DNA of 64,000 nt from positions 62,001-126,000 of the forward strand of contig NZ_CANMFS010000005.1 in assembly GCF_947497275.1 (NCBI RefSeq). Direction: 5' to 3'. Of this stretch, positions 8,597 to 17,312 are shown one piece after another (the first letter of the stretch is position 1; every line of letters begins with the position of its first letter). The position numbers and the translations under genes are program-made. Source of the stretch: an uncultured Sulfitobacter sp. (lineage in GTDB: Bacteria > Pseudomonadota > Alphaproteobacteria > Rhodobacterales > Rhodobacteraceae). The notes under the pieces are model-generated. The model was not told where the DNA came from and made no database searches. It saw only the letters and a program-made list of their open reading frames with translations.

Positions 8597-9262
8597 TTGT
8601 CACATGAAATGCGCCCGACACTCGCGCCCGCCTTTTTGTCTTCTTTGGGCTGGATCGCCCTTCTTGGAAGTGCCGCATTGCTGATCGGGAATGTCGTAGG
8701 CTCGATTGTCGTGCCCGATCACGACTGGATCGCCGATACGGTGAGCGATCTGGCTGCCGGACGCTTTGAGATTATTCAGGACGTGGCACTCTACGGATAT
8801 GCCGGTGCTCTTCTGGCGCTCGCCCTGGGCACTGCACATGTTCATGACGGCGCGTTTCGGTGGACGGCACTGACATTCATCCTGGTGTTACTGGCGTTGT
8901 GCGTCGTAATCATCGGTGCCCGGAACGAATACGGGGACGGCGACAGCGAAGGCCTCGTGATCCACATCTACATCGTATATGTGATGGGGGCGCTTTTTGC
9001 AGGCTGTTTCATCCTTATGGGATTAGTCGGCGATCAACTCAGCGGCCGGCTTAGGATCGTGTCATGGTGTGTGGCGGTTTTGTGGTGTGTCGGAGCGCCA
9101 ATTTTTTTCTTGATGCCAACGGGATACGACGGTCTGTGGGAGCGCGGGCTGGGGGTGGTCAGCCTCGTGTGGGTCGTTACCTACGGCTGCGTGCTGTTGC
9201 AGGTCTCGCGGAACTGTCAGGGTGGAAATAACCGCAATGTCAACAGGTCCGACGAAGTCTGA
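8597..9262 (+). CDS. DUF998 domain-containing membrane protein
   Basis: A 221-residue polytopic membrane protein with about six hydrophobic segments. The early DWIADTVSDLAAG and the six-span layout fit DUF998, a family of unknown function. A TTG at 8597 has AAGGAA nine bases upstream and is the chosen start; an ATG four codons later is the alternative. It stands alone, divergent from greA and 100 bases before the ETF-ubiquinone oxidoreductase gene. Confidence 0.75.
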   Translation: MSHEMRPTLAPAFLSSLGWIALLGSAALLIGNVVGSIVVPDHDWIADTVSDLAAGRFEIIQDVALYGYAGALLALALGTAHVHDGAFRWTALTFILVLLALCVVIIGARNEYGDGDSEGLVIHIYIVYVMGALFAGCFILMGLVGDQLSGRLRIVSWCVAVLWCVGAPIFFLMPTGYDGLWERGLGVVSLVWVVTYGCVLLQVSRNCQGGNNRNVNRSDEV

Positions 9263-9365
9263 TCCGGTGCCCCAGCGTCAATTTTAACGTGCCGTCGTGA
9301 TTGCAAAGGTGGGCGCCGTTCGCTAGGTCCTGTGAAACCGTTTTTACCGAAAGGGAGCGCCTGTC

Positions 9366-11018
9366 ATGGCCGAGAATGAACGCGAAGCGATGGAATACGA
9401 CGTTGTAATCGTGGGTGCAGGACCTGCAGGCCTGTCTGCCGCGATACGCCTGAAGCAACTGGATGCGGATTGCAACGTTGTCGTGCTCGAAAAAGGCTCT
9501 GAGGTGGGGGCGCACATCCTGTCCGGTGCCGTGCTCGATCCTTGTGGTCTCGACGCGCTCATGCCAGACTGGAAAGAAAAGGGTGCGCCGCTGAATGTAC
9601 CCGTTGTCGAAGACAATTTTTATATGCTGGGCGAATCCGGCGAGGTGCGGGTGCCGAATTTCCCGATGCCGCCGTTGATGAACAACCATGGCAATTACAT
9701 CGTGTCGCTGGGCAACGTCTGCCGCTGGATGGCGGAACAGGCCGAAGCGTTGGGGGTCGAGATCTTTCCCGGCATGGCATGTTCCGAACTGGTCTATGGC
9801 GATAACGGCGAAGTCAAAGGTGTCGTGGCCGGGGAATTCGGCATCAGTCCCGATGGCACCAAGGGCGACGGATACGAGCCGGGCATGGAACTGCATGGCA
9901 AATACGTTTTCCTGTCCGAAGGTGTGCGCGGATCCCTGTCGAAACAGGTCATCGCCAAATACGATCTCGACAAGGGCAAACAGCCGCAGAAATACGGTCT
10001 TGGCATGAAGGAAATCTGGGAGATCGATCCGGCCAAGCACAAGGAAGGGTCGGTCACGCACACGATGGGCTGGCCTTTGGGCAAGAACGCGGGGGGCGGA
10101 TCCTTTATTTACCATCTTGAAAACAATCAGGTGTACGTCGGCTTCGTCGTCCACCTTGGTTACAAGAACCCCCATGTGTTCCCTTATATGGAGTTCCAGC
10201 GGTTCAAGCATCACCCGATGGTCAAGAATCTTTTGGAAGGCGGCAAGCGGGTGGCATACGGCGCGCGCGCGATTACCGAGGGTGGCTATCAGTCGATGCC
10301 CAAAATGGTGGCACCCGGCGTGGCACTACTTGGGTGTGCGGTCGGCATGGTCAACGTGCCGCGCATCAAGGGCAATCACAATGCCATGCTTTCGGGCAAG
10401 GCCGCAGCCGAGGCTGCATTCGCCGCAATTCAGGCGGGCCGGTCGGGTGACGAGCTGCCCGACTATGAAGAGGATGTACGCAACGGCGCGATCGGCAAAG
10501 ATCTGTGGAAGGTCCGGAACGTGAAGCCGCTGTGGTCGAAATACGGTCTGAGCGCATCCCTGGCAATCGGCGGCTTCGACATGTGGTGCAACACCTTGTT
10601 CGGCGGGTCGATACTGGGCACTTTGGGCCACGGCAAATCAGACGCCGAAGTGACCGAGGAAGCGTCCAAGCACAAGAAGATCGACTACCCCAAACCCGAC
10701 GGCAAGCTCAGCTTTGACCGTCTGACGAACGTCGCGTTCTCGTTCACCAATCACGAAGAAAGCCAGCCCGCGCATCTCAAGTTGAAAGACGACAGCATCC
10801 CGGTCGATGTCAACCTGCCGAAATACGCCGGGCCTTCCGCGCGCTACTGCCCCGCTGGCGTGTATGAATTCGTCGAAGAAGACGGCAAGGATCCACGCTT
10901 TGTCATCAACTTCCAGAACTGCGTGCATTGCAAGACTTGTGACATCAAGGATCCGCTGCAGAACATCGTCTGGACCACGCCGCAAGGTGGTGACGGGCCG
11001 AATTATCCGAATATGTAA
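9366..11018 (+). CDS. Electron transfer flavoprotein-ubiquinone oxidoreductase
   Basis: A 550-residue flavoprotein that takes electrons from reduced ETF and passes them to ubiquinone at the inner membrane, linking fatty acid and amino acid oxidation to respiration. The FAD-binding motif GAGPAG is at residues 17-22. Near the C-terminus Cys495 (ARYCPAG) and Cys519, 522 and 525 (NCVHCKTC) form the ferredoxin-like 4Fe-4S site. Length and domain order match the ETF-QO family. The ETF subunit genes are not in this window. A strong rho-independent terminator follows, so it is probably transcribed alone. Confidence 0.96.
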   Translation: MAENEREAMEYDVVIVGAGPAGLSAAIRLKQLDADCNVVVLEKGSEVGAHILSGAVLDPCGLDALMPDWKEKGAPLNVPVVEDNFYMLGESGEVRVPNFPMPPLMNNHGNYIVSLGNVCRWMAEQAEALGVEIFPGMACSELVYGDNGEVKGVVAGEFGISPDGTKGDGYEPGMELHGKYVFLSEGVRGSLSKQVIAKYDLDKGKQPQKYGLGMKEIWEIDPAKHKEGSVTHTMGWPLGKNAGGGSFIYHLENNQVYVGFVVHLGYKNPHVFPYMEFQRFKHHPMVKNLLEGGKRVAYGARAITEGGYQSMPKMVAPGVALLGCAVGMVNVPRIKGNHNAMLSGKAAAEAAFAAIQAGRSGDELPDYEEDVRNGAIGKDLWKVRNVKPLWSKYGLSASLAIGGFDMWCNTLFGGSILGTLGHGKSDAEVTEEASKHKKIDYPKPDGKLSFDRLTNVAFSFTNHEESQPAHLKLKDDSIPVDVNLPKYAGPSARYCPAGVYEFVEEDGKDPRFVINFQNCVHCKTCDIKDPLQNIVWTTPQGGDGPNYPNM

Positions 11019-11041
11019 AAACCGCTATGATCTGTGGATCA

Positions 11042-11078
11042 AAAGAGGCGCACCCGCGGACGGGGTGCGCCTCTTTGC
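11042..11078 (+). terminator. Rho-independent terminator after ETF-QO
   Basis: A perfect 14-bp stem (AAAGAGGCGCACCC and complement) with a 7-base loop, 24 bases after the ETF-QO stop. The A-rich 5' side pairs with the T-rich end, giving a typical terminator usable from the plus strand. Confidence 0.85.
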
Positions 11079-11243
11079 CTTTGCAGCCCGCGACAAAGAG
11101 TTGTCTCGCGCGCTGTTGTCGGCGCACAGCCAGGACCGATCGAAGGCCGCCGTCGCTTAACCCTCTGTCGGAACGACATTGGAAGCTCGCAGAACTTTGA
11201 ACGGATTTAGCAATCTCCCGCCGATCCTGGCAGGGCCCTGCCA

Positions 11244-11271
11244 TTGCACGTCAGCGCAAACATGCTAGCCT
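11244..11271 (+). promoter_or_regulatory. Candidate promoter of the TPR protein gene
   Basis: TTGCAC and TAGCCT are separated by 16 bases, a plausible sigma70-type pair. Its position argues against the upstream GTG at 11275 as the start of the TPR gene, because that codon would lie before the expected transcription start. This supports the ATG at 11299. Confidence 0.4.
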
Positions 11272-11298
11272 GAAGTGAACTCCAAAAAGGCCGAACAC

Positions 11299-13026
11299 AT
11301 GCGTTTTTTCCTGAGTACCGTTTCCGCACTGACCCTTGGCGTGGGTTTCGCTGTCAGCCTCCCCGCACCTTCGTCTCAGGCCGATTCACTGGCCGGAGCG
11401 TATCTTGCGGGTCGCAACGCATCGGTGCAGAACGATTATGCGACGGCGGCGCAGTACTACGGTCGTGCGCTGGCAGGCGATCCGGGGAATGTCGGATTGA
11501 TGGAAGACGCCACATTGGCCTATCTCGCGCTTGGGAACATCCGCCAAGCGTTGCCGTTGGCGCAATCCATCGTCGATCTTGGGCATCGGTCGCAAGCGGC
11601 GCGGATGGTGATTGCCGCCGGGCTCATCGACGAAGGTGATTACGCCACACTCGCGGATCGCGAGGTCGAAAGTGATGGTATCAGCCCTTGGGTCGACGGG
11701 TTGGTCAAGGCGTGGGCGCTGATCGGCGCCGACGATATAGATGCCGGGATGGCACAATTCGACGCCATTGCCGAACAGGCGGGGATGCAGGGCATCGTAA
11801 GTTATCACAAGGTGCTGGCTCTTGGTACGCTTGGCCGCTACGCCGAAGCCCAAGCCCTGTTTGATGCCGGTGCGCCGGGGGCTGCGTCGCGGACACGTCG
11901 CGGTGTCCTCGCGCAGGCGGAAATTTTGTCGCAACTGGGCCGTAACGACGACGCGCTGAATATTATCCGCGACTCGTTCGCAGGAACAAGCGATCCCGAG
12001 CTTGACGCGTTGATTGCGGTTCTTGAAACCGGTGAAACGCTGCCCTTCACATTGGCGCCGACAACGCGGGCAGGATTGGCCGAGGTATTCTATACTTTTT
12101 CTGCGCTGCTTCGGGCGGAGCAGGCCAATGATTACTACACATTGCTCTACGCACGCATGGCGCGCTATCTGCGCCCGGATCATATCGATGCGCTCCTGCT
12201 GACTGCGGATCTTCTCGAAAGCCTCGGGCAACACCAGCTTGCCATCGACGAATATCGCGCAATCGCCTCGGATGATCCGGCTTACCACGTGGCCGAGTTG
12301 GGGCGTGCCGCTGCGCTGCGGCGTCTTGACCGGGGCGATCAGGCAATCGAAGTGCTGGCGCAGCTGACACGCAGTCACGGTGATCTGGCGGTCGTGCACT
12401 CGACATTGGGCGATACCCTGCGCGCCAAAGGCGACGACGCGGGCGCCATCGCGGCCTATACCCGCGCGCTGGACCTTACCCCCGACGACGACACGCGGGC
12501 GTGGTTCCTTCACTTCTCGCGCGGGATCTCGGAATCGCGCTTGGACGACAGCATCGCCGCCGAGGCGGACTTTCGTGCCGCTCTTGCTATCAACCCCGAT
12601 CAGCCTCAGGTGCTGAACTATCTGGGGTACTCGCTGGTCGAAGAGCAGCGCAAACTCGACGAGGCGCTCGACATGATCGAGCGCGCCGTCGCTGCCAGCC
12701 CCGACAGCGGTTACATCGTCGATAGCCTTGGGTGGGTTTACTACCGCCTCGGGCGCTATGAAGAAGCCGTCGAGCAAATGGAACGGGCGGTGGAATTGGA
12801 AGCCGTCGATCCGGTGGTCAACGACCACCTTGGCGATGTCTATTGGGCCGTTGGCCGCAAGCGCGAAGCGCAGTTCCAATGGAAGCGTGCCCTGTCGTTT
12901 CTGGATTTCGCTGAAACCGACACCGAAGCCGAGCCCGACCGGATCCGTCGCAAGATCGAAGTGGGACTGGACCAGGTGCTGAGCGAAGAGGGAGCGGCAC
13001 CCTTGAAGGTTGCCAATGGCGATTGA
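11299..13026 (+). CDS. Exported tetratricopeptide repeat protein
   Basis: A 575-residue protein with an N-terminal signal peptide (MRFFLSTVSALTLGVGFAVS, then cleavage near SQADS). It is followed by helical TPR repeats: clear units lie at about residues 25-90 (YATAAQYYGRALAGDPGN), in the middle (HVAELGRAAALRRLDRGDQAI), and a dense block at about 380-540 (AIAAYTRALDLTPDD, NYLGYSLVEE, DSLGWVYYRLGRYEEAVEQM). TPRs bind partner proteins, so an assembly or scaffolding role in the periplasm is likely. The stop lies inside the start of ispE, which suggests coupling but not a shared function. An upstream GTG was rejected because of the promoter position. Confidence 0.9.
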   Translation: MRFFLSTVSALTLGVGFAVSLPAPSSQADSLAGAYLAGRNASVQNDYATAAQYYGRALAGDPGNVGLMEDATLAYLALGNIRQALPLAQSIVDLGHRSQAARMVIAAGLIDEGDYATLADREVESDGISPWVDGLVKAWALIGADDIDAGMAQFDAIAEQAGMQGIVSYHKVLALGTLGRYAEAQALFDAGAPGAASRTRRGVLAQAEILSQLGRNDDALNIIRDSFAGTSDPELDALIAVLETGETLPFTLAPTTRAGLAEVFYTFSALLRAEQANDYYTLLYARMARYLRPDHIDALLLTADLLESLGQHQLAIDEYRAIASDDPAYHVAELGRAAALRRLDRGDQAIEVLAQLTRSHGDLAVVHSTLGDTLRAKGDDAGAIAAYTRALDLTPDDDTRAWFLHFSRGISESRLDDSIAAEADFRAALAINPDQPQVLNYLGYSLVEEQRKLDEALDMIERAVAASPDSGYIVDSLGWVYYRLGRYEEAVEQMERAVELEAVDPVVNDHLGDVYWAVGRKREAQFQWKRALSFLDFAETDTEAEPDRIRRKIEVGLDQVLSEEGAAPLKVANGD

Positions 13027-13807
13027 GTCATTCGCTTCGGCGAAGGTGAATCTCAGCCTGCATGTCACTGGTCAGCGGAATGACGGCTACCATCTTCTCG
13101 ACAGTCTCGTCGTTTTCGCAAACATCGGTGACCGGCTTTCGTTCGATTCCGCGCCGACCCTTTCGATTGAAACCAGCGGTCCTTTTGCGCAAGGGGTTCC
13201 GGTGGACGCAGGCAACCTGGTCTGGCGTGCCGCCGAACTGGCTGGATGGACCGGTCGGATCCGGTTGGAAAAGAATTTGCCGCACGGCGCGGGCATTGGC
13301 GGCGGATCGGCTGACGCGGCGGCTGTGCTGCGGCAATTCGGCGGTGCAGCGCGCGCAGCAGAGCTTGGTGCGGATGTGCCTGTGTGCTTGAACAATGCGC
13401 CACAAAGAATGCGTGGCATAGGGGATCAGTTGGATCCGGTGCGCGGCCTGCCGCAGTTTGAGCTCTTGCTCGTCAATCCACACATCGAGGTGCCCACGGG
13501 CGCGGTATTCGCAGGGCTGCGGGAGAAAACGAACGCACCGATGGAGCGAATTTTGCCGCAATTCGACAATCTTGCGACGCTGTGTCGCTGGTTGGCACGG
13601 CAGCGCAACGACCTCGAAGCACCGGCACGGACCATCGCGCCACAGATCGACGATGTGCTTGCAGCGATGGACGACGCCCTTTTGGCGCGCATGTCCGGGT
13701 CCGGGGCCACTTGTTTCGGGATCTACGAAAATGCCGCGCACGCCGAAGCGCGCATCCGCACCGCGCGCCCTGACTGGTGGGTCATGCGGGGCCGGTGTCT
13801 TAACTGA
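13016..13807 (+). CDS. ispE: 4-diphosphocytidyl-2-C-methyl-D-erythritol kinase IspE
   Basis: A 263-residue GHMP kinase of the non-mevalonate isoprenoid pathway, which phosphorylates CDP-methylerythritol. The N-terminal SAKVNLSLHVTG and the ATP motif PHGAGIGGGSAD (about residues 89-100) are diagnostic; the C-terminal MSGSGATCFG is the third GHMP motif. The ATG has GAAGG upstream at correct spacing and overlaps the preceding stop by 11 bases. It converges on the polyprenyl diphosphate synthase gene with an 8-base overlap, so two isoprenoid enzymes are neighbours on opposite strands. Confidence 0.95.
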   Translation: MAIESFASAKVNLSLHVTGQRNDGYHLLDSLVVFANIGDRLSFDSAPTLSIETSGPFAQGVPVDAGNLVWRAAELAGWTGRIRLEKNLPHGAGIGGGSADAAAVLRQFGGAARAAELGADVPVCLNNAPQRMRGIGDQLDPVRGLPQFELLLVNPHIEVPTGAVFAGLREKTNAPMERILPQFDNLATLCRWLARQRNDLEAPARTIAPQIDDVLAAMDDALLARMSGSGATCFGIYENAAHAEARIRTARPDWWVMRGRCLN

Positions 13808-14798
13808 TCCGGCTCACCACGTAATCCGACAAATCGGTCAGCCGGTCCTTGATCTCGTGGTCGGGCAGGGGAGAAAGCGCCGCCTTCGCCTTGGCAGCCC
13901 ACGACAACGCATCGGTCTGCGTCGCGCGCAAAGTGCCGTGCTTTTCCATCAACGCCAAGGCATGCTCCAGATCGCCCTCGCCTTGCTTGCCCCGTTCGAT
14001 GGTACGCGACCAGAATGCGCGCTCGTCCGCGTCGGCCTTTGCAACGGCCTTGATCACCGGCAGCGTCAGTTTCCGTTCGCGGAAATCGTCGCCGATGTTC
14101 TTGCCGGTGGCGCCCGATTGGCCCTGATAGTCGAGCAGGTCGTCCACGATTTGAAATGCGATGCCCAGGGCGTCGCCATAGTCGTAGAGCGCGCTCACCC
14201 ACGTTTCGTCGGCATCCGCGATCACGCCGCCCACCTCGGTCGCGGCAGAGAACAGGGCTGCGGTCTTGCCGCGCACCACTTGCAGATAGATGCTTTCGTC
14301 GGTGGCCAGATTGCGAGCCGCCGTGAGTTGCAGTACCTCGCCCTCCGCGATGGTCGCCGCCGCGTTCGACAGGATCTTCATCACCCGCATGGACCCGGGT
14401 TCGGTCATCAGTTGAAAGCTGCGGGCGAACAGATAATCCCCCACCAGCACCGAAGACTGGTTGTCCCAGAGCAGGTTCGCCGTGGGTCTGCCGCGCCGCT
14501 GCTCGCTTTCGTCGACGACGTCATCGTGCAACAGCGTAGCGGTGTGAATGAACTCCACCGTTGCCGCGAGATGTACATGATACGGACCATCATAGCCGCA
14601 CAGCCGCGCCGCTGCCAGCGTCAGCATGGGCCGCAGACGCTTGCCACCCGCGTCGATCAGATGCGCTGTGACTTCGGGAATGCGCGGCGCGTATTGCGAT
14701 GCCATCCGCGCGCGGATGAGCGTGTTCACGGCATCCAGATCCTGGGCCAGAAGCCCGGCAAGGTGGTCGTGGGGTTTCTGGCTCATCTGGGTGGTCAT
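13800..14798 (-). CDS. ispB: Polyprenyl diphosphate synthase (ubiquinone side chain)
   Basis: A 332-residue trans-prenyltransferase. The first aspartate-rich motif DDVVD is at residues 92-96, followed by RRG, and the second motif DDLLD at about 219-223. These bind magnesium and the diphosphates of FPP and IPP. Length and motifs fit octaprenyl or decaprenyl diphosphate synthase, which makes the ubiquinone tail. Chain length cannot be deduced, so the symbol ispB is by analogy. The start is at MTTQMSQ; a second Met five codons in is possible. It overlaps ispE tail to tail. Confidence 0.92.
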   Translation of the reverse strand: MTTQMSQKPHDHLAGLLAQDLDAVNTLIRARMASQYAPRIPEVTAHLIDAGGKRLRPMLTLAAARLCGYDGPYHVHLAATVEFIHTATLLHDDVVDESEQRRGRPTANLLWDNQSSVLVGDYLFARSFQLMTEPGSMRVMKILSNAAATIAEGEVLQLTAARNLATDESIYLQVVRGKTAALFSAATEVGGVIADADETWVSALYDYGDALGIAFQIVDDLLDYQGQSGATGKNIGDDFRERKLTLPVIKAVAKADADERAFWSRTIERGKQGEGDLEHALALMEKHGTLRATQTDALSWAAKAKAALSPLPDHEIKDRLTDLSDYVVSRIS

Positions 14799-14867
14799 GA
14801 TCGCTTATTCCCGTACAAAAACATCCGAACGCTCGACAAGCGTGACGCCTGCGCTTAGATCGCTGAT

Positions 14868-15083
14868 ATGAAAGAACTCCTGCGCAGCACCGATCCGACG
14901 ATCATCGCCTTTGCCTCCGCTCTCCTGCAAGGCGAGGATATAGACTGCTTTCAGATGGACGTAAATATGAGCATCCTCGAAGGTGGTATCGGAATTTTTC
15001 CCCGCCGTCTGATGGTGCGCGACAGCGATCACGCCGCCGCCGAAATCGTGATGCGGGACAACGAGATCCCGCTGGGACGGTGA
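14868..15083 (+). CDS. DUF2007 domain-containing protein
   Basis: A 71-residue protein with the DUF2007 pattern: MKELLRSTDPTIIAFASALL, then an acidic ILEGGIGIFPRRLMV core. Members are small putative signal-transducing proteins of PII-like fold with unknown function. The stop overlaps the GTG of the following methyltransferase (GTGA), so the two are translationally coupled. Confidence 0.85.
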   Translation: MKELLRSTDPTIIAFASALLQGEDIDCFQMDVNMSILEGGIGIFPRRLMVRDSDHAAAEIVMRDNEIPLGR

Positions 15084-15820
15084 ACGACGATACCCTGACC
15101 CGCGATGCATTTCTGGGCGGTCTGCTTCATCTGTGGCAGCCGCGCGAGGGCTACCGCGCAGGTGTGGATCCGGTCCTGCTGGCCGCGACGATCCCTGCAA
15201 ATTCCGGGCAGCGCGTGCTTGAACTGGGCTGTGGCGTGGGCGCCGCGATCCTGTGCCTTGGGGCGCGGGTACCGGGGCTGACGCTTACCGGGGTCGAGCG
15301 TGAGGCATCCTACGCGAAACTTGCCGTGCGCAACGGCGGGCCGGTCCTGGAGGTGGTTACTGCGGACATTGCGGCGCTGCCGCTTGATTTGAGACAGCGA
15401 CAATTTGATCACGTCCTTGCCAATCCGCCCTATTACCGGCGCGCGGCGTCCATCGCGGCACGCAACGGCGAGCGAGAGGCGGCATTGGGTGAGCAGACAC
15501 CGCTTGAGGTCTGGGTCGAGACAGCGGCGAAACGGCTGGCTCCGCGCGGACAGGCGCACTTCATTCACCGTGCTGCACGACTGCCCGATCTTCTTGCGGC
15601 ATTGCCGCCGGATATGGGGTCGGTCGAGGTTTTGCCTCTGGCCCCGCGCGGCGGGCGACAGGCCGAGCTGGTGATCGTGAGGGCACGCAAATCAGGCCGT
15701 GCGGATTTTCGGCTGCACGCGCCGCTGGTGATGCACGAGGGACAAGTGCACCGCGATGGTGACCAATACACAGAACGCGTTCGCGCGGCGTTGCGTTCTG
15801 GTGCCGCGCTCGAATTTTAA
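15080..15820 (+). CDS. tRNA1(Val) N6-adenine methyltransferase-like protein
   Basis: A 246-residue class I SAM methyltransferase. The SAM-binding loop is LELGCGVGAAIL (about residues 52-63) and the catalytic NPPYYRR (about 117-123) is the N-methyltransferase motif for adenine or glutamine. The early LWQPREGYRAGVDPVLL is typical of the YfiC/TrmN6 group, which methylates A37 of tRNA-Val in E. coli. The substrate here is inferred. The GTG start overlaps the DUF2007 stop. Confidence 0.85.
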   Translation: MNDDTLTRDAFLGGLLHLWQPREGYRAGVDPVLLAATIPANSGQRVLELGCGVGAAILCLGARVPGLTLTGVEREASYAKLAVRNGGPVLEVVTADIAALPLDLRQRQFDHVLANPPYYRRAASIAARNGEREAALGEQTPLEVWVETAAKRLAPRGQAHFIHRAARLPDLLAALPPDMGSVEVLPLAPRGGRQAELVIVRARKSGRADFRLHAPLVMHEGQVHRDGDQYTERVRAALRSGAALEF

Positions 15821-15928
15821 GCCGCGTTAAGCGGCTGTTTACCTATCGCGCCCCTATGCTGCATGGCAGCGTGACTTTGATTTTAATTCATGCTCATCTG
15901 AACAGGCACTTTAACAACTGGAGGACGT

Positions 15929-16093
15929 ATGGCACTGACTGCACATCTTGAGGCGTTGAAAAAGAAGCACCGCGACATGAGTGAGGCGATTGAAGCCGCT
16001 CAGCGTTCGCCCGCGACAGACGCTTTGCATCTGTCGGATCTGAAAAAACAGAAAATGCGTCTGAAAGAAGAAATTACGCGACTTTCAGAGTAG
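15929..16093 (+). CDS. DUF465 (YdcH-like) small protein
   Basis: A 54-residue helical peptide beginning MALTAHLEALKKKHRDM and ending LKKQKMRLKEEITRLSE. The heptad-like pattern of charged and leucine residues is typical of DUF465/YdcH, a family of small coiled-coil proteins of unknown role. GGAGG lies 5 bases before the ATG. It stands alone between the methyltransferase gene and a decayed regulator. A second DUF465 gene is at 60779-61003. Confidence 0.85.
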   Translation: MALTAHLEALKKKHRDMSEAIEAAQRSPATDALHLSDLKKQKMRLKEEITRLSE

Positions 16094-16106
16094 AGTTCAC
16101 CTGATA

Positions 16107-16143
16107 AAGCTGGCGCGCGCTACGGTCAGCGCGCCGCCAGCGA
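16107..16143 (+). terminator. Possible terminator hairpin after DUF465 gene
   Basis: An imperfect GC-rich inverted repeat (GCTGGCGCGCGCT against AGCGCGCCGCCAGC) begins 16 bases after the stop. No T run follows, so termination is uncertain. Confidence 0.4.
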
Positions 16144-16221
16144 TCAAATACCCCGGGGACGGTTAGCAGGAAATACCGAAATTTTCGACACCGTTCGGTG
16201 ACGAAGTGCTGAAATTCCCGA

Positions 16222-16972
16222 TTAATCATCCAATAGCGTGGCAAGCGCGACCGCGTCGGTGACATGTGCCATTTTCGCTATGTCCGCCGACATTCAGTCA
16301 CGGAAGGCAGCGGTTTGTGGGCGCGGCTCCTGACCCATAGGACATAGAAAGCTGAAGCGCGCTCTGGTTGCGAGAGCAGTCGGAAAGGGTGCCACCAAAC
16401 ACCCGTCGGCGATATCTTTAACCACAAGCGCACGACGCCCCAGCACCACCCCCATCCCCGCCATCGCGGCATCATGCGCATGATCGGCCTGCGAAAAAAC
16501 GCGGGCCGTGAACCGGAGTGTAGACTTCGCCCATGGCCGTAAACCACACTGTCCAATCGACCGGTGGCTCGATGAACTTGATCGAATCGTCAAAGATAAA
16601 AGGCGTGTCCTTCAGGCATTGCACGGTGGGATAGCGGGCGGCGAGGGCGGGCGTCATAACGGGTACGACCCACTCCTCGGCCAGGGGGTGCGCGTAAAGA
16701 CCGGGATAGGCCGTCTGGCCGAAGCGGATCGCAACATCGATGTTGTCGCGGCTGAAAACCTTCAGCAGCGTCAGGCGCCAAAGCCCTTCCGGCATCGGTC
16801 AGTTCGACCGCGCGATTGAGGCGGCGGAACAGCAGGGTGCCCAGATGCTCTTCGAGTGATTTGATCCTAAAGGAAGGAGCCGCAGGGGTGACGTTCAATT
16901 CCGCAGCAGCTTGGGCGCGGCGGCGTCGAACGCACGTAACGCGGTGCAAGGAGGAAGACGGTTCGACACCAC
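16222..16972 (-). pseudogene. Decayed GcvA-type LysR transcriptional regulator
   Basis: Pieces of one LysR regulator are spread over different minus-strand frames. From the 5' end: NRLPPCTALRAFDAAA (about 16917-16969), then after a short deletion and frameshift AAAELNVTPAAPSFRIKSLEEHLG and LLFRRLNRAVELTD. A large part of the effector domain (about 70 codons) is missing before FSRDNIDVAIRFG, AYPGLYAHPLAEEWVVPV and PPVDWTVWFTAMG. A further frameshift leads to RFTARVFSQADHAHDAAMAGMGVVLG. After FRD a TGA stands where family members have Trp, and the frame continues 23 codons to TAA at 16222. With at least two frameshifts, a deletion and a stop, the gene cannot make a working regulator. Confidence 0.85.
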
Positions 16973-17095
16973 ACTCGAGTATATCTTGACTGAAGCTGGG
17001 GCACGTCTCGTTTGTCAGGGGCCTTTACGACACACATATTGAGGAGAGGTAAAACGCACGGACCTCGAAGAAGGGTCACATACACGAAAGTCCTG

Positions 17096-17215
17096 ATGAT
17101 AGAAGCCACCACAAACACTGCTGCCCGTCACGCAATGCAAACCGCCCATGCGGAACGCGCCCGCGCGTTTACTGATTTTTTTTCGTGGCTCCGCAAGCCT
17201 GTCCGCGATCCGTAA
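17096..17215 (+). CDS. Putative 39-residue small protein
   Basis: A small open frame MIEATTNTAARHAMQ... with the stretch HAERARAFTDFFSWL and a basic end. The amphipathic RARAFTDFFSWL helix resembles small proteins I have seen in Roseobacter-group genomes, but I cannot name a family. It is divergent from the decayed LysR gene and shares a terminator region with phaB. The ribosome-binding site is weak. Reality of the gene is uncertain. Confidence 0.4.
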   Translation: MIEATTNTAARHAMQTAHAERARAFTDFFSWLRKPVRDP

Positions 17216-17248
17216 GCCCGCATCGCCAGTTCACATAGCGCGCGCATA

Positions 17249-17277
17249 GAAAAAAGGCCGATGGCGCACCACCGGCC
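17249..17277 (-). terminator. Rho-independent terminator after phaB
   Basis: On the minus strand a 9-bp stem (GGCCGGTGG against CCATCGGCC, one G-T pair) with a 4-base loop is followed by a run of T. It begins about 35 bases after the phaB stop. Confidence 0.75.
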
Positions 17278-17312
17278 ATTTTCAATCGTGAGCTTTCCGG
17301 ACACGAACGTGT

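Noticed and set aside
11386-13068. 560-codon antisense frame under the TPR gene
   Set aside because: Composition is an artefact of GC-rich third positions and the TPR gene explains the sequence.
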